Source: an uncultured Myxococcales bacterium (lineage in GTDB: Bacteria > Myxococcota_A > Polyangia > Polyangiales > Polyangiaceae). Taken from it: a stretch of DNA of 32,849 nucleotides. Both the position numbers and the translations under genes were made by a program. The stretch lies in contig CALMUT010000135.1 in assembly GCA_937872925.1 (NCBI GenBank), forward strand, positions 1 through 32,849. The letters run 5' to 3'. Below, one piece after another: positions 23,564 through 32,209 of the stretch; the stretch's first letter is position 1; every line of letters starts with the position of its first letter. The notes below the pieces were generated by a model. The model was given only the letters and a program-made list of their open reading frames with translations. It was not told the origin of the DNA and ran no database searches.

Positions 23564-24916
23564 ATGGGACATTGGAGGCTTCGGGCATCGTTGGCAGCCG
23601 CGGGGCTGACCTGGACGGCCATTACAGCGGCCCAAGGGGCAGTGAAGCAAGCCCCGACTGCCAGCTGCCCCGAAAACGCGGGAAGCGCCATTGCCGAGGT
23701 GTCTTGCGAGATCCTGGCGCAGCTGGGACCGGTTCCCAAGGGGAGTCTTGTGGTTGGGGCGCCCCTCGCCTCAGATGCGCCTACCCAGGACGCCGACGGC
23801 CTAGCACGGCGCGTAGCTCAGGTCGTCGCCGGCCGCCTGCAGGCAGAAGCGAGCCCGCGACTTGCCAGTCTGGCGCAGGCTCGGGGGCTGGCGGCAACCC
23901 GGGGCTGGCTCGTTTTGGTGGAGCCGCAATTGCAGAACGGTCGGCTCCGGGTCGTCGCGCAGCTGCATGCAGTGGCTCGGGGCTTCTGGGACCGAGTGCG
24001 CGAGGGCAACCCGGGTCCCAGCCGCCACGCGTTCGCCGAACGCAGGATCGACCTCGAACTCCGCTCTTTCCTTCCGCCCGTGCCACTGATTGCGAAACGC
24101 ATCGACCGAATCCAAACCGGGGAGCCCAATCCAGTCGCGATCGCCTGTGGCGACACGGACGGCCAGGGTAGTCAACAGCTCGTCGTCGTCGGCCGTCATC
24201 GCGTTCGCATCGGACGCGCCCGCAGCGGCAAGCTCGCGGAGAGCAGGTCCTTCGCCTGGGCGGATCTCTCGGTGCTGTCGCGCAGCCCACTGCGAGAACC
24301 GATCGCCGGCGCGGTGGTACGGCGGGGGGGGCTGCTCGACATCGGGTTGAGCGATCGTCTTGATGCGGTCCGACTGGATGCCACCGGACGGATCGTCGCA
24401 CGCCTGGGTCGCAGCATCCCTTGGGGAGGCGGGGGCTGCGGCCACGTGTTGGGCATTTCTGTGGAGCCGGTGATCGGGAAGTGCGCCCCAGCGGACCCTG
24501 TGCCCCAGGCAAGCCAGGCGCCCGCCAATCTGGATGCCCTCGCGGGCGCATTCGTCGCGTCTAAGGATGGAACCCGGCGGGTGGTGCGGGCAGGTCGTCG
24601 CGCCAACACGAACACGGTGGACCTATTCGATGACGCCGGCCGCCGCACGCAGGCTAAGGGAATCGGCGCACAACTCGCGGTTGCGGACCTGGACGGCGAT
24701 GGGGAGCCCGAACTCCTTGGCAGCGCAGATACCCTCGAGGCTGCCGCCGACGCACTGGTGGTGCGTACCTGGCGCACGGACGGCAGCATGCAGGAGCGGT
24801 TTCGAGTCCCGGTAGCGACCGGCGTTTCTGCCATTGGTGTGTGTGAGGCCGAAGGGACGGCCGGCATGCGCCCGATCGTTGTGGCCAGCGCCGGAGAGGC
24901 TTGGATCATTCGGTGA
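23564..24916 (+). CDS. Secreted FG-GAP/VCBS-repeat protein
   Basis: This 450-residue protein starts at the ATG at 23564 with a GAGGAG ahead. It has a signal-like start (1-~25). Residues ~45-150 form an alpha/beta domain (VVAGRLQAEASPRLASLAQARG, WLVLVEPQLQNGRLRVVAQL) resembling periplasmic binding or assembly modules, not securely named. Two FG-GAP-type calcium loops are visible: ACGDTDGQGSQQLVVV (~194-209) and VADLDGDGEPELLGS (~373-387), so the rest is probably a beta-propeller-like fold. The stop overlaps the GTG of the next gene. The pair could be a surface or periplasmic sensor-binding unit; no enzyme motif is visible. Confidence 0.85.
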   Translation: MGHWRLRASLAAAGLTWTAITAAQGAVKQAPTASCPENAGSAIAEVSCEILAQLGPVPKGSLVVGAPLASDAPTQDADGLARRVAQVVAGRLQAEASPRLASLAQARGLAATRGWLVLVEPQLQNGRLRVVAQLHAVARGFWDRVREGNPGPSRHAFAERRIDLELRSFLPPVPLIAKRIDRIQTGEPNPVAIACGDTDGQGSQQLVVVGRHRVRIGRARSGKLAESRSFAWADLSVLSRSPLREPIAGAVVRRGGLLDIGLSDRLDAVRLDATGRIVARLGRSIPWGGGGCGHVLGISVEPVIGKCAPADPVPQASQAPANLDALAGAFVASKDGTRRVVRAGRRANTNTVDLFDDAGRRTQAKGIGAQLAVADLDGDGEPELLGSADTLEAAADALVVRTWRTDGSMQERFRVPVATGVSAIGVCEAEGTAGMRPIVVASAGEAWIIR

Positions 24917-26214
24917 AGCTCGGACGCCGCGCGGTCTTGGCGAGTCTCGCCGCCAGCGGCGGCGCGCTCGCGCTGGGGCGGACTCCCTACGGTGGCCGCC
25001 TGCGCATTGCCCTGCCTTGGCCAACAGGGGGGCTCGACCCCCACGCCATTGACGACGCATCAAGCGCACTGTTCGGGGAACTGTGCGCGGACTCGCTCTA
25101 CGCGGTGGATAGCGGGGGGCGGGTGTATCCGGCACTTGCTGATGGAATGCCGGAGACGACGGGCAAGCAGCTCAGCATTCGGCTCCGCCCCAACCTAGTG
25201 ACGGCCCGCGGGCGCCCCCTCGACGCCCGGGACGTGCTCTTCTCACTCAACCGGGCGGCTACCCGGGGTGGCTCGGGGCCACTATCGGCGCTGGTCCCGC
25301 TGCAAGCGGACCCCAAAGACCCGCTGGGCATCCGCGTCAGCGCTCTGCCTCCCCTCCGGGCCGCCGAACTCCTCGCTTTTCCCGTCGCAGGCATCTTGCC
25401 GCGGGGATTCAGCCCCAAACTGCCCGATGGCACCGGGCCCTTTCGGGTGGACCTGCAGCGGGGCGGTCTTTCCCTCCAACGCAACGTGTCCGCAGCCCGG
25501 GGAGCGGCATTCCTGGATTCGATCCACGTGCGCTCGGCGCCGGATCTTAGCGAGTCCTTGAGGGCATTCGAAGCGGGGGAAACCGAGCTGGCGTGGCTGG
25601 GTCAGTACCTGCACAAGCCGCGAGCCGGAGCCGTCAAGCTCCACGGCGCTCCCTTCGGCTGGGTCGTCCTCTTCAGCGGCGACGACGCCGGGAGCTGGGG
25701 CGCGCCTGGCGTGGCGCAACGCCTGCTCGACGGGATCGCCAGCGCTCAACTGACTCACCTTGGCGTAGAGCCGTTGAGCGCAGTCGGAGCGGCTGCGTCG
25801 AGTTGGGGCGGTGAACCCGCAGAAATCTTAGCGCCAGATGACGCCCCCCAACTGGTCGCGATCGCTCGGCAGCTTGCATCGGTGCTGGGGCGACCCGGCC
25901 ACGAGCTGCGTGCCGCTGCGCGCCCGGCGCTGGAACTGGGCTATCGGATCCGTACCGGACGTTTTGCCCTACGCGTGGGGTTCGTGCGGCGCCTTTCCTC
26001 TAGCTTCGAGTCCGCCCTGTGGTCACTCACCGCAGCCGTGGACCCGCAGCTTGCCCGCAAGCCGCCGGCGGTTTCCGGCAGTGGCTTGCGCCGCATTACG
26101 CGGGGACTCCGTGCCGGCATCGTCGGCCAGCTAAGGATCCTCGGCGCATACGATGGCGGCCTCATGCACGTGGCTCAGTGGGAGCTGGGTGCAGTCTTCC
26201 GCAAGAGACCGTAG
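24913..26214 (+). CDS. Solitary solute-binding protein-like protein (SBP family 5), Tat-type signal
   Basis: From the GTG at 24913, which overlaps the upstream TGA (GTGA), the protein has 433 residues; the frame also opens at a TTG at 24901. The start KLGRRAVLASLAASGGALAL has twin arginines, suggesting Tat export. The first ~100 residues match the oligopeptide-binding family: RLRIALPWPTGGLDPHAIDD, then LYAVDSGGRVYPALADGMPE, LRPNLVTARGRPLDARDVLFSL. The later part is weaker (TGPFRVDLQRGG; FEAGETELAWLGQYLHK). It is shorter than typical family members (~500-550). No permease or ATPase gene is nearby, so transport is unproven; a sensing or scaffolding role is possible. The 3' end overlaps the convergent DUF2752 gene by 40 bases. 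Confidence 0.85.
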   Translation: MKLGRRAVLASLAASGGALALGRTPYGGRLRIALPWPTGGLDPHAIDDASSALFGELCADSLYAVDSGGRVYPALADGMPETTGKQLSIRLRPNLVTARGRPLDARDVLFSLNRAATRGGSGPLSALVPLQADPKDPLGIRVSALPPLRAAELLAFPVAGILPRGFSPKLPDGTGPFRVDLQRGGLSLQRNVSAARGAAFLDSIHVRSAPDLSESLRAFEAGETELAWLGQYLHKPRAGAVKLHGAPFGWVVLFSGDDAGSWGAPGVAQRLLDGIASAQLTHLGVEPLSAVGAAASSWGGEPAEILAPDDAPQLVAIARQLASVLGRPGHELRAAARPALELGYRIRTGRFALRVGFVRRLSSSFESALWSLTAAVDPQLARKPPAVSGSGLRRITRGLRAGIVGQLRILGAYDGGLMHVAQWELGAVFRKRP

Positions 26215-26570
26215 CGCTGGCGAGCAGCGCTCAGAAACGCCAGCAGTGACGCCAGCGCACCGATCCAGAAGCCGGCGTACACGATGGGGGCTGCGTCATG
26301 GTAGCTCAATGCATTCTGCATGCGATCATGGTTCAAGGCGCTGAACGTCCGGGTCAGTCCACAGGTCGGACAAGGCGAGCCGAATAGCTGCCGGAAGGAA
26401 CAGGCGGGCCAAAGCACGACGGCGCCGGAGTCGATGGCCTCAGGCGAAAACAGAAAAGATGTGACGAGACTGCCGGCCAGCGTCGCGAACGCGATACCGA
26501 ACGCGAGCATGCGCAGTGCAGCGTCGCGGGATTGGTGGGTGGCAGCCGGGGTGGTTGTGGGCGCGGGCAT
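26175..26570 (-). CDS. DUF2752 small membrane protein
   Basis: This 131-residue protein starts at the ATG at 26570; the frame opens at 26624, but no better ribosome site is seen. A hydrophilic Thr/Ala-rich start is followed by two or three membrane segments (AFGIAFATLAGSLVTSFLF; AGFWIGALASLLAFL). Between them lies the family hallmark, SPCPTCGLTRTFSAL. DUF2752 proteins have no settled function. The CPxCG pair suggests a metal or redox role. The gene is convergent with, and overlaps, the solute-binding-like gene. Confidence 0.85.
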   Translation of the reverse strand: MPAPTTTPAATHQSRDAALRMLAFGIAFATLAGSLVTSFLFSPEAIDSGAVVLWPACSFRQLFGSPCPTCGLTRTFSALNHDRMQNALSYHDAAPIVYAGFWIGALASLLAFLSAARQRYGLLRKTAPSSH

Positions 26571-26666
26571 GGCTCGGAAAACGGGGGAGGCGCCCAGTGT
26601 AGTTGCCCGCAGCGCCGCCGGCACGCGTCCCTCTAAAAACCTGGCAAGTCCGGCGGGACCACTTCT

Positions 26667-27527
26667 CTAGAGCAGCATGCGGACTAGGTCTGCCCGAGAA
26701 TCTGCGCCGATTTTCGCTAGGATGTTGCCGACATGAAAACGCACCGTTCGCGGCGTAATACCCAGCACCGCGGCGATCTGATCGAGACCGCGCCCAAGAA
26801 ACAAGAGGTCCAGCACGCCCGCCTCACGGGCCGAAAGCCGTGCGGCGCGAACGACACGCTCGATGCGCCCACGCACCACGCGACTCACCTGTGCCTCTTC
26901 GAGGGGCACACAGACCATCAGCGCTTTGGTACGCGAGATCCATCGCGCATGCACAATCCACTGGGGCATGTCTTGAGACCACAGTACGCCGGTTGCCCCA
27001 CTGCCGTTCACCGGCAAGGCCTGCGCTGGACAGCCGGCGCAGGGTGCATCGGAACCATTGAACTGCTCGTGGCACCGGACTCCCCGCGTGGGCAGCCGCT
27101 GCCCATCGTTGTATACGGCGAGCAGCCCACCAAAACCTCGCTCGGTGGCGACGATCTCGTACGAAAGTGGTCGGCTTCGGGGAGGCCCAACGCTTAGGCG
27201 CTGCAGCTGCAGCACCGCGCCCCCGCTTTGCGCGATCACTTTGAAGGTCAGAGCGCGCTCGGGGGTTTTCGAGATCGGGAGGGTCCAGGAACTCGGCACC
27301 CCCGCACGGCTCTCCGAGATGACTTTGCGCAAGTCCGGTGTGCGCTGTTTGGACAGCAGGCGCCCCAGGGGGGTGGTGACTCCATGCTCGGCGAGCAACT
27401 CGGACACGCCCACGGCGCCCCGCAACTTGCCGCGATGGTCCACAAGGACATGCGGTCGGCTCGGATTTATTGCTTTGGCCCCAGACTGGCCCTTAGACCT
27501 GCGCCTGCGATGAAGCGATTTCGTCAT
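26667..27527 (-). CDS. LuxR-type regulator with PAS-like sensor and Cys cluster
   Basis: This 286-residue regulator starts at the ATG at 27527, with AGGAC seven bases ahead. The basic N-terminus is followed by a possible first PAS-like region (~25-115) and a second (~120-210). The second contains CHEQFNGSDAPCAGCPAQ, with Cys152, Cys163 and Cys166, a pattern seen in some PAS domains that may hold metal or react to redox state. The LuxR/GerE helix-turn-helix lies at ~229-286: LSAREAGVLDLLFLGRGLDQ, IAAVLGITPRTVRFHVGNIL. It is not an autoinducer receptor by sequence. It is divergent from a single-domain receiver, with ~160 bases between them. Its regulon is unknown. Confidence 0.92.
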   Translation of the reverse strand: MTKSLHRRRRSKGQSGAKAINPSRPHVLVDHRGKLRGAVGVSELLAEHGVTTPLGRLLSKQRTPDLRKVISESRAGVPSSWTLPISKTPERALTFKVIAQSGGAVLQLQRLSVGPPRSRPLSYEIVATERGFGGLLAVYNDGQRLPTRGVRCHEQFNGSDAPCAGCPAQALPVNGSGATGVLWSQDMPQWIVHARWISRTKALMVCVPLEEAQVSRVVRGRIERVVRAARLSAREAGVLDLLFLGRGLDQIAAVLGITPRTVRFHVGNILAKIGADSRADLVRMLL

Positions 27528-27687
27528 AAAGTGCTGTCCTGAGCGTTTTCCCCCTCACCTCCTACAAACGACCCTCATCTGCTAACCTTGAGCGCACAAC
27601 TGGCGGGGTTGACAGGGGGCGCAAGCAGCTCCTGGCGGATTGACCAGGCGACGTCCTGTGCCGGGATGCGCTAGGGGACAAGGCGAC

Positions 27688-28080
27688 TTGGCTGGGCGGC
27701 GGGGTGATTTCAAATACTTGGTGGTGGACGACGAGCCGCTGATCGGAGCTGCGTTCGAGCGCGTGCTCTTCCCGGGCCAGGTAGCGCGCTGCACCAGCGG
27801 AGAAGACGCCGTCCTACTGCTGGAGAAGCGCACCCATTTTGATGCAATCGTATCGGACCTGATGCTCCCGGCCATGAACGGCGTGCGACTCTACGGCTGG
27901 ATCGAGCTCCACCGACCCGAGCTGTGCGGGCACGTCGTGTTCATGACCGGTAGCCCGCATTCGAAGCTGGCTCGTGAAGCGCGCCGACTCTCGAAGTACC
28001 CGCTACTGGTGAAGCCCTTCAACCTGGCGGACGTGCGACGCGCCGTTACCGAAGCGACCGGCCAGTCCTTCTTGAAATAG
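27688..28080 (+). CDS. Single-domain response regulator receiver
   Basis: From the TTG at 27688, with AAGG five bases ahead, the protein has 130 residues, the size of CheY/Spo0F-type receivers; the frame also opens at a TTG at 27640. All key residues are present: Asp14-Asp15 (VVDDEP), phosphoacceptor Asp57 (IVSDLMLP), Thr87 (VFMTGSP) and Lys109 (LLVKPFN). No output domain follows, so it probably acts through protein contacts or a phosphorelay. There is no adjacent histidine kinase. It is divergent from the PAS/LuxR regulator and could be linked to it, but this is only proximity. Confidence 0.9.
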   Translation: MAGRRGDFKYLVVDDEPLIGAAFERVLFPGQVARCTSGEDAVLLLEKRTHFDAIVSDLMLPAMNGVRLYGWIELHRPELCGHVVFMTGSPHSKLAREARRLSKYPLLVKPFNLADVRRAVTEATGQSFLK

Positions 28081-28167
28081 CACGGCCTGGCGACAAGTGT
28101 GGGCGTCACACCTACACATGAACCCCCTAACACGACAAAAGTCGCCCGAGTTCCCTACACTCCCGCC

Positions 28168-29517
28168 ATGACGAACTTTGACCTCTTGGTGATCGGGGGC
28201 GGCAGCGGGGGGATCGCGGCGGCGCGCCGGGCAGCGCAACACGGGGCGAAGGTGTGCTTGGTTGAAAAAGGACGACTGGGCGGCACATGCGTGAACGTGG
28301 GCTGTGTGCCCAAGAAGATCATGTGGAACGCGGCCGTCCTGTCGGAACACGTCACCGCGGCGGCGCAATACGGCTTCGATGTTTCACCAGGTGACTTCGA
28401 TTGGCGTGGCTTCAAGAGCAAACGCGACGCCTACGTCACCCGGCTCAATCAAGTCTACGCCCGGAACCTGGATGTCGCCGCCATCCACCGCGTGCAAGGT
28501 GCCGCGCGTTTCGTCGACGCCCGCACGGTTCAGGTGGGCGACCAACGCATCGAAGCAGAGCATGTGTTGATCGCAACGGGTGGCGCACCGAAGATCCCGG
28601 ACTTACCCGGCGCCGAGCTTGGCTTCACATCGGATGGGTTCTTCGAACTCGAAACCCGCCCCAAGCACGTCGCCGTCGTGGGCGCGGGCTACATCGCTGT
28701 TGAAATTGCGGGAGTGCTCAACGCCCTCGGCAGCGATGTCATGCTGCTATTGCGACGAGAGCACTTACTGCGCAGCTTCGACGCGCTGCTGCGCGACACG
28801 CTGATGGAGGAGATGTCTCGTGCCGGCGTGAGCATCGCATCCTGCATTCACTTGGCAGCGGTCGAAAAGCGACCCGACGGAACGCTTTGCCTGCTGAGCA
28901 GCGACGGCACAGAACACCCCGGTTTCGACGGCCTGCTCTGGGCCATCGGTCGCTCACCGGCCACCCCCGGGCTCGGCTTGGGATCCGCTGGCGTAGAACT
29001 CGACGCCGAGGGTTACGTTGTCGTAGACGACTTTCAAAACACAAACGTCGAGCGAGTCTACGCAGTGGGCGACGTGACCGGGCGCGCGCAACTGACGCCT
29101 GTCGCGATTGCCGCCGGGCGTCATCTCGCGGATCGACTTTTTGATGGCAAGACCGATAGCCGACTAGACTACGACTGCATCCCTAGCGTCGTATTCAGCC
29201 ACCCGCCCATCGGAACGGTTGGACTTACCGAAGACGAAGCGCACGAACTCTACGGGATGGATGGCGTGAAGGTGTACACAGCCAGCTTCACCAACATGTT
29301 CCACGCGTTGACGGAGCACAAACCCCGTACGGCAATGAAACTCGTCACCCTGGGCCCTCAAGAGAAGGTCATTGGCGTGCACGTGATCGGCTTAGGTGCC
29401 GACGAGATGATCCAGGGGTTCGCCGTCGCTGTGCGGATGGGCGCGACCAAAGCCGACTTTGACCGCACCGTGGCAATCCACCCCACCGCGGCGGAGGAAC
29501 TGGTCACGATGCGCTAG
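28168..29517 (+). CDS. gor: Glutathione-disulfide reductase (class I pyridine nucleotide-disulfide oxidoreductase)
   Basis: The protein has 449 residues from the ATG at 28168, almost the same length as E. coli Gor (450); the frame extends upstream to 28099. The FAD site is [16 protein letters not shown] and the redox pair is [13 protein letters not shown], the glutathione reductase form. The NADPH fold reads [17 protein letters not shown], followed by [11 protein letters not shown] with the arginines that favour NADPH. The FAD-contacting [18 protein letters not shown] is present, and the end [12 protein letters not shown] carries the His-Glu pair of the dimer active site. It should keep glutathione reduced with NADPH in the cytosol. 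It is transcribed alone, ending 7 bases from a convergent SDR gene. Trypanothione- or mycothione-type relatives are less likely given the motif set. Confidence 0.95.
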   Translation: MTNFDLLVIGGGSGGIAAARRAAQHGAKVCLVEKGRLGGTCVNVGCVPKKIMWNAAVLSEHVTAAAQYGFDVSPGDFDWRGFKSKRDAYVTRLNQVYARNLDVAAIHRVQGAARFVDARTVQVGDQRIEAEHVLIATGGAPKIPDLPGAELGFTSDGFFELETRPKHVAVVGAGYIAVEIAGVLNALGSDVMLLLRREHLLRSFDALLRDTLMEEMSRAGVSIASCIHLAAVEKRPDGTLCLLSSDGTEHPGFDGLLWAIGRSPATPGLGLGSAGVELDAEGYVVVDDFQNTNVERVYAVGDVTGRAQLTPVAIAAGRHLADRLFDGKTDSRLDYDCIPSVVFSHPPIGTVGLTEDEAHELYGMDGVKVYTASFTNMFHALTEHKPRTAMKLVTLGPQEKVIGVHVIGLGADEMIQGFAVAVRMGATKADFDRTVAIHPTAAEELVTMR

Positions 29518-29524
29518 CGTTGCG

Positions 29525-30292
29525 TCAGCGCGGCGCCATGCGCAGCGCGCCGTCGAGTCGGATCGTCTCTCCGTTGAGCATGGGGTTTTCGACGATGCTC
29601 AGACTCAGCTGCGCAAACTCCCTGGGGTGGCCCAAACGCGGTGGGAACGGCACGGTCGCCTCCAGGGATTTGCGAGCTTCTTCCGGCAGCCCGGCCATCA
29701 TTGGAGTATCGAAAAGTCCCGGGGCGATGGTCACCACGCGGATGCCAAATTTGGAAAGTTCGCGCGCCACGGGCAGGGTCATCCCGACGACGCCCGCCTT
29801 CGAAGCCGCGTAGGCGACCTGGCCAATTTGTCCGTCGAACGCCGCGATCGAAGCAGTCGTGATCAGGACGCCACGTTCGTGCTCTTGGGTGGGTTCGTTC
29901 TGCATCATGCGCGCCGCACACAGCCGCAGAAGATTGAACATGCCGACCAGATTGACCTGGATCGTGAGCGCAAACAGATCGAGGGAAAACGGTCCGCTTT
30001 TTCCCACCAGGCGACCCGCCGTGCCGATTCCCGCACAACCCACGGCGACATGCACGCCCCCAAGTTCTTTTTCTGCAACGTCCAACGCAGCGTTCAGAGC
30101 TGCTTCGCTGGTCACGTCCGCCTCGACGAAGCGCGCCGCAGCACCCAGCTCCTTGGCAAGCGCTTCGCCGGGCTCCTTGGCCTTGTCGGCAATGAGGACG
30201 CGGCCTCCGCGCTCCACAAAGGCGCGCGCCGTCGCTGCGCCTAGCCCAGAGGCTCCTCCGGTAATGATGGCAACACGATCTTTCGGATCCAT
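29525..30292 (-). CDS. SDR, 3-hydroxyacyl-CoA dehydrogenase type-2-like
   Basis: This 255-residue SDR starts at the ATG at 30292, with GGGAAGG ahead. It has TGGASGLG for the cofactor, Asp after strand 2 (LIADKAKE) pointing to NAD, a VGCAGIG in place of the NNAG motif, Ser in TTASIAAFDGQIGQ and YAASK as the catalytic Tyr/Lys. The CAG variant, the FDGQIGQ stretch, the APGLFDTPMM motif and the length match the HSD17B10 / type-2 3-hydroxyacyl-CoA dehydrogenase group. Such enzymes oxidise hydroxyacyl-CoA or related substrates in beta-oxidation. The gene converges on gor. Substrate assignment is by family only. Confidence 0.93.
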   Translation of the reverse strand: MDPKDRVAIITGGASGLGAATARAFVERGGRVLIADKAKEPGEALAKELGAAARFVEADVTSEAALNAALDVAEKELGGVHVAVGCAGIGTAGRLVGKSGPFSLDLFALTIQVNLVGMFNLLRLCAARMMQNEPTQEHERGVLITTASIAAFDGQIGQVAYAASKAGVVGMTLPVARELSKFGIRVVTIAPGLFDTPMMAGLPEEARKSLEATVPFPPRLGHPREFAQLSLSIVENPMLNGETIRLDGALRMAPR

Positions 30293-30401
30293 TAGACCTT
30301 CCCTTCGCGGGTAATGGGCGGACCATAACCGAATTGTGCGAGCCCGTGGACCTCAGAATTGTCGAGCACGAAGCCGCGCTCGTTTGGATGGCAACGCGGC
30401 T

Positions 30402-30680
30402 TTAGCGTGCGCGACGTGAGGCTAATCGACGCAGGCCCGCGCCAAGGGCGCGGCGCGTCTCCCGCCCAGGACGCGGAGCGAAGAGCACACCCAAACCGGC
30501 ACCCAGGGCGACTCCGGCGATAAACAGCCCAGCCCCCGGGAGCAGCGACGCGCCGCCAAGGCTCGTGCGCGCCAGCGCTTTCAGACCCGCGCTGGCCTGA
30601 CCCGCAGAAGCGTCTCCAACCTTTTGTGCCACCTGTTTGGTCAGTTCGGCTGATGCCAATTGCACGAATTCTTTGAGCAT
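30402..30680 (-). CDS. Small YtxH-like membrane-associated protein
   Basis: This 92-residue protein starts at the ATG at 30680, overlapping the upstream stop by one base (TGATG). An amphipathic helical N-terminus (ELTKQVAQKVGDASAGQ) is followed by a Gly-rich hydrophobic segment (LLPGAGLFIAGVALGAGLGV) and LFAPRPGRETRRAL, the hallmark of YtxH-type proteins, with a basic tail. YtxH-domain proteins are small stress-linked membrane proteins of uncertain role. Coupling with the lipoprotein gene suggests joint function. Confidence 0.8.
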   Translation of the reverse strand: MLKEFVQLASAELTKQVAQKVGDASAGQASAGLKALARTSLGGASLLPGAGLFIAGVALGAGLGVLFAPRPGRETRRALGAGLRRLASRRAR

Positions 30681-31432
30681 CAGGGCAGCTTTTCCGGATC
30701 CGGTAGCGTGCCGCCGTCGCGCACATACTGCACGATGACGTTGCTGAGTTTCGCGTCGGCTTTTTCACACTTCAGCGTGACACTGCCCATGGTCGCGCCT
30801 TTGCATTCCTTACGACGCTCTTTGTAAGCAGCGTCGACCTTCGAGTCGTTTCGCAACGCCTGCTGGGCGTTGTCATCCAAAAAGCGCCACTCGACCTTTG
30901 AATTCTTCGCTTTAGGCGGCAGCTTCAGGGTCAGTTCTTCGGCGGCAAGGGTTACACAGGAGCCGTTCCAACGAATCGCGTCGTAGCCACCCCCGGCTCC
31001 GCTGACTTGCATGCCGCCCATGTCGGTGGAGCGGTGACGCAAGACGATCACCTCTTCGTCAAACTCCAGCTCCCCCGCATCCGAGGCGCCGCCAGAGGCG
31101 TTCCAAGCCCGGGTCTTCCGCGTCAGGTAACCGCGCTTCCAGGGCATGCCCTTTTGGAACATCACGAGGGCAACCGTCGGGAAGTTGCCTTGGCACAGCT
31201 TGCTCACGAACGCTCCGTCGGGCAGACATAGGTCAGCGCCGGGTTTCGAACATTTCTTGGGCATGCGGGCCGGCGGCTCGTCGCCGTCCTTGCTGGCCGC
31301 CTCGGGCTGGACCTCCGAGGCTGCGGAGCTGTTCTTGCTCGTCACCTCACTGGGCGCAACGGGCTCTTTCGCCCCTTGGCTCTTGCCACCACAAGATACG
31401 AGCAGAACGAGAACTAACGAGTGTCGCCGCAT
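30680..31432 (-). CDS. Uncharacterised lipoprotein
   Basis: This 250-residue protein has a short signal (MRRHSLVLVLLVSC) with the lipobox LVSC (Cys14), then Gly-Gly-Lys and a low-complexity Ser/Glu/Ala linker to ~58. The globular part has paired Cys residues (KKCSKPGADLCLPDG, KLCQGNF, GSCVTL, KECKG, LKCEK), strands and an extended VIVQYVRDGGTLPDPEKLP end. I do not recognise a family. The Cys content suggests disulfides. It is upstream of, and overlaps, the YtxH-like gene. Confidence 0.85.
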   Translation of the reverse strand: MRRHSLVLVLLVSCGGKSQGAKEPVAPSEVTSKNSSAASEVQPEAASKDGDEPPARMPKKCSKPGADLCLPDGAFVSKLCQGNFPTVALVMFQKGMPWKRGYLTRKTRAWNASGGASDAGELEFDEEVIVLRHRSTDMGGMQVSGAGGGYDAIRWNGSCVTLAAEELTLKLPPKAKNSKVEWRFLDDNAQQALRNDSKVDAAYKERRKECKGATMGSVTLKCEKADAKLSNVIVQYVRDGGTLPDPEKLP

Positions 31433-31519
31433 GGCTGTTCAGGAGAACAAATCATGGCGTCGCACGCAAGCGTCCAAAAGACGCTGCGGGAAGTTGCGGC
31501 AGATCCGAGCACTGCCGGT

Positions 31520-32194
31520 TCAACCCGAAAGTGCCGCCTCGTCATAATAGTCAAGCTTGTGTAGGGGCATGATCACGGCCGTCAACAAGTTGAGGAGGTG
31601 GCCCTCGACGCGCTTCAAAAAGCGAGCTCCAACCGCCATTTTGACCGCCAGTTCCGCGCTGTAGCCGCTGCCTGCCACCTTGCGCACCAGCTCGTCACAG
31701 CGGCGAGAAAGTGTCCGGCCCTCGACCACCAATTCGCGAGCCCGCTCGGCGTCGGATTTCTGAAACACGTCAGGGGCTTCCTTCGCTAGGGAAGTGACGG
31801 CACGGGTGATTTCCCGAAGCTCCCCGGCGATGTCATCCTCGGGCATAGGACCCGGGCACCATAGGGAAAGCTCCGTGAGATTCTTTGCGTAATCGCCGAT
31901 GCGCTCCACGTCTTTGACCAAGCTCATGAGGAGTAGCCCCCACGGCACGTTGGCCGGTACGGGACCCGACAGTTGTTCCACCACATGCTTGCGCACTGTG
32001 CGCTGAAGTTTGTTCAGCTGAACGTCTTGGTCGTACAAGCGCGTGCGCTCTTCAGGTGAGAACTCCCGTCCCCAGTAGACCTCGCATGCTTCGAGAATCA
32101 TCTCGCGCGAAAGCTCGAGCATCCGGTTGAAGTCCTGGGTTGCGTGTTCCTCGGGGTGTTTGCCCCGGAAGACGTTCATTAGCTCGCGTAGCAC
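31520..32194 (-). CDS. PhoU-domain protein
   Basis: This 224-residue all-helical protein starts at a GTG, with AGGGG about 8 bases ahead; an ATG at 32179 is the alternative. The PhoU pattern is visible: LMSLVKDVERIGDYAKNLTEL (the helix with the D-x-x-R-I-G-D-Y/H motif), and a second repeat ending in AVGARFLKRVEGHLLNLLTA. PhoU proteins control phosphate transporters and bind metal clusters. It follows the Na/Pi cotransporter by 15 bases on the same strand, so it probably modulates that transporter. In many bacteria the same PhoU-like domain is fused to the transporter's C-terminus; here it is separate. Confidence 0.92.
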   Translation of the reverse strand: MLRELMNVFRGKHPEEHATQDFNRMLELSREMILEACEVYWGREFSPEERTRLYDQDVQLNKLQRTVRKHVVEQLSGPVPANVPWGLLLMSLVKDVERIGDYAKNLTELSLWCPGPMPEDDIAGELREITRAVTSLAKEAPDVFQKSDAERARELVVEGRTLSRRCDELVRKVAGSGYSAELAVKMAVGARFLKRVEGHLLNLLTAVIMPLHKLDYYDEAALSG

Positions 32195-32209
32195 TAGGAG
32201 ACCCCTGCT

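Noticed and set aside
27609..27614. TTGACA as a -35 box for the single-domain receiver gene
   Set aside because: No acceptable -10 box at 16-18 bases.
28097..28111. GTGTG-N5-CACAC inverted repeat upstream of gor, as a regulator site
   Set aside because: Arms are only five bases; chance occurrence is likely.
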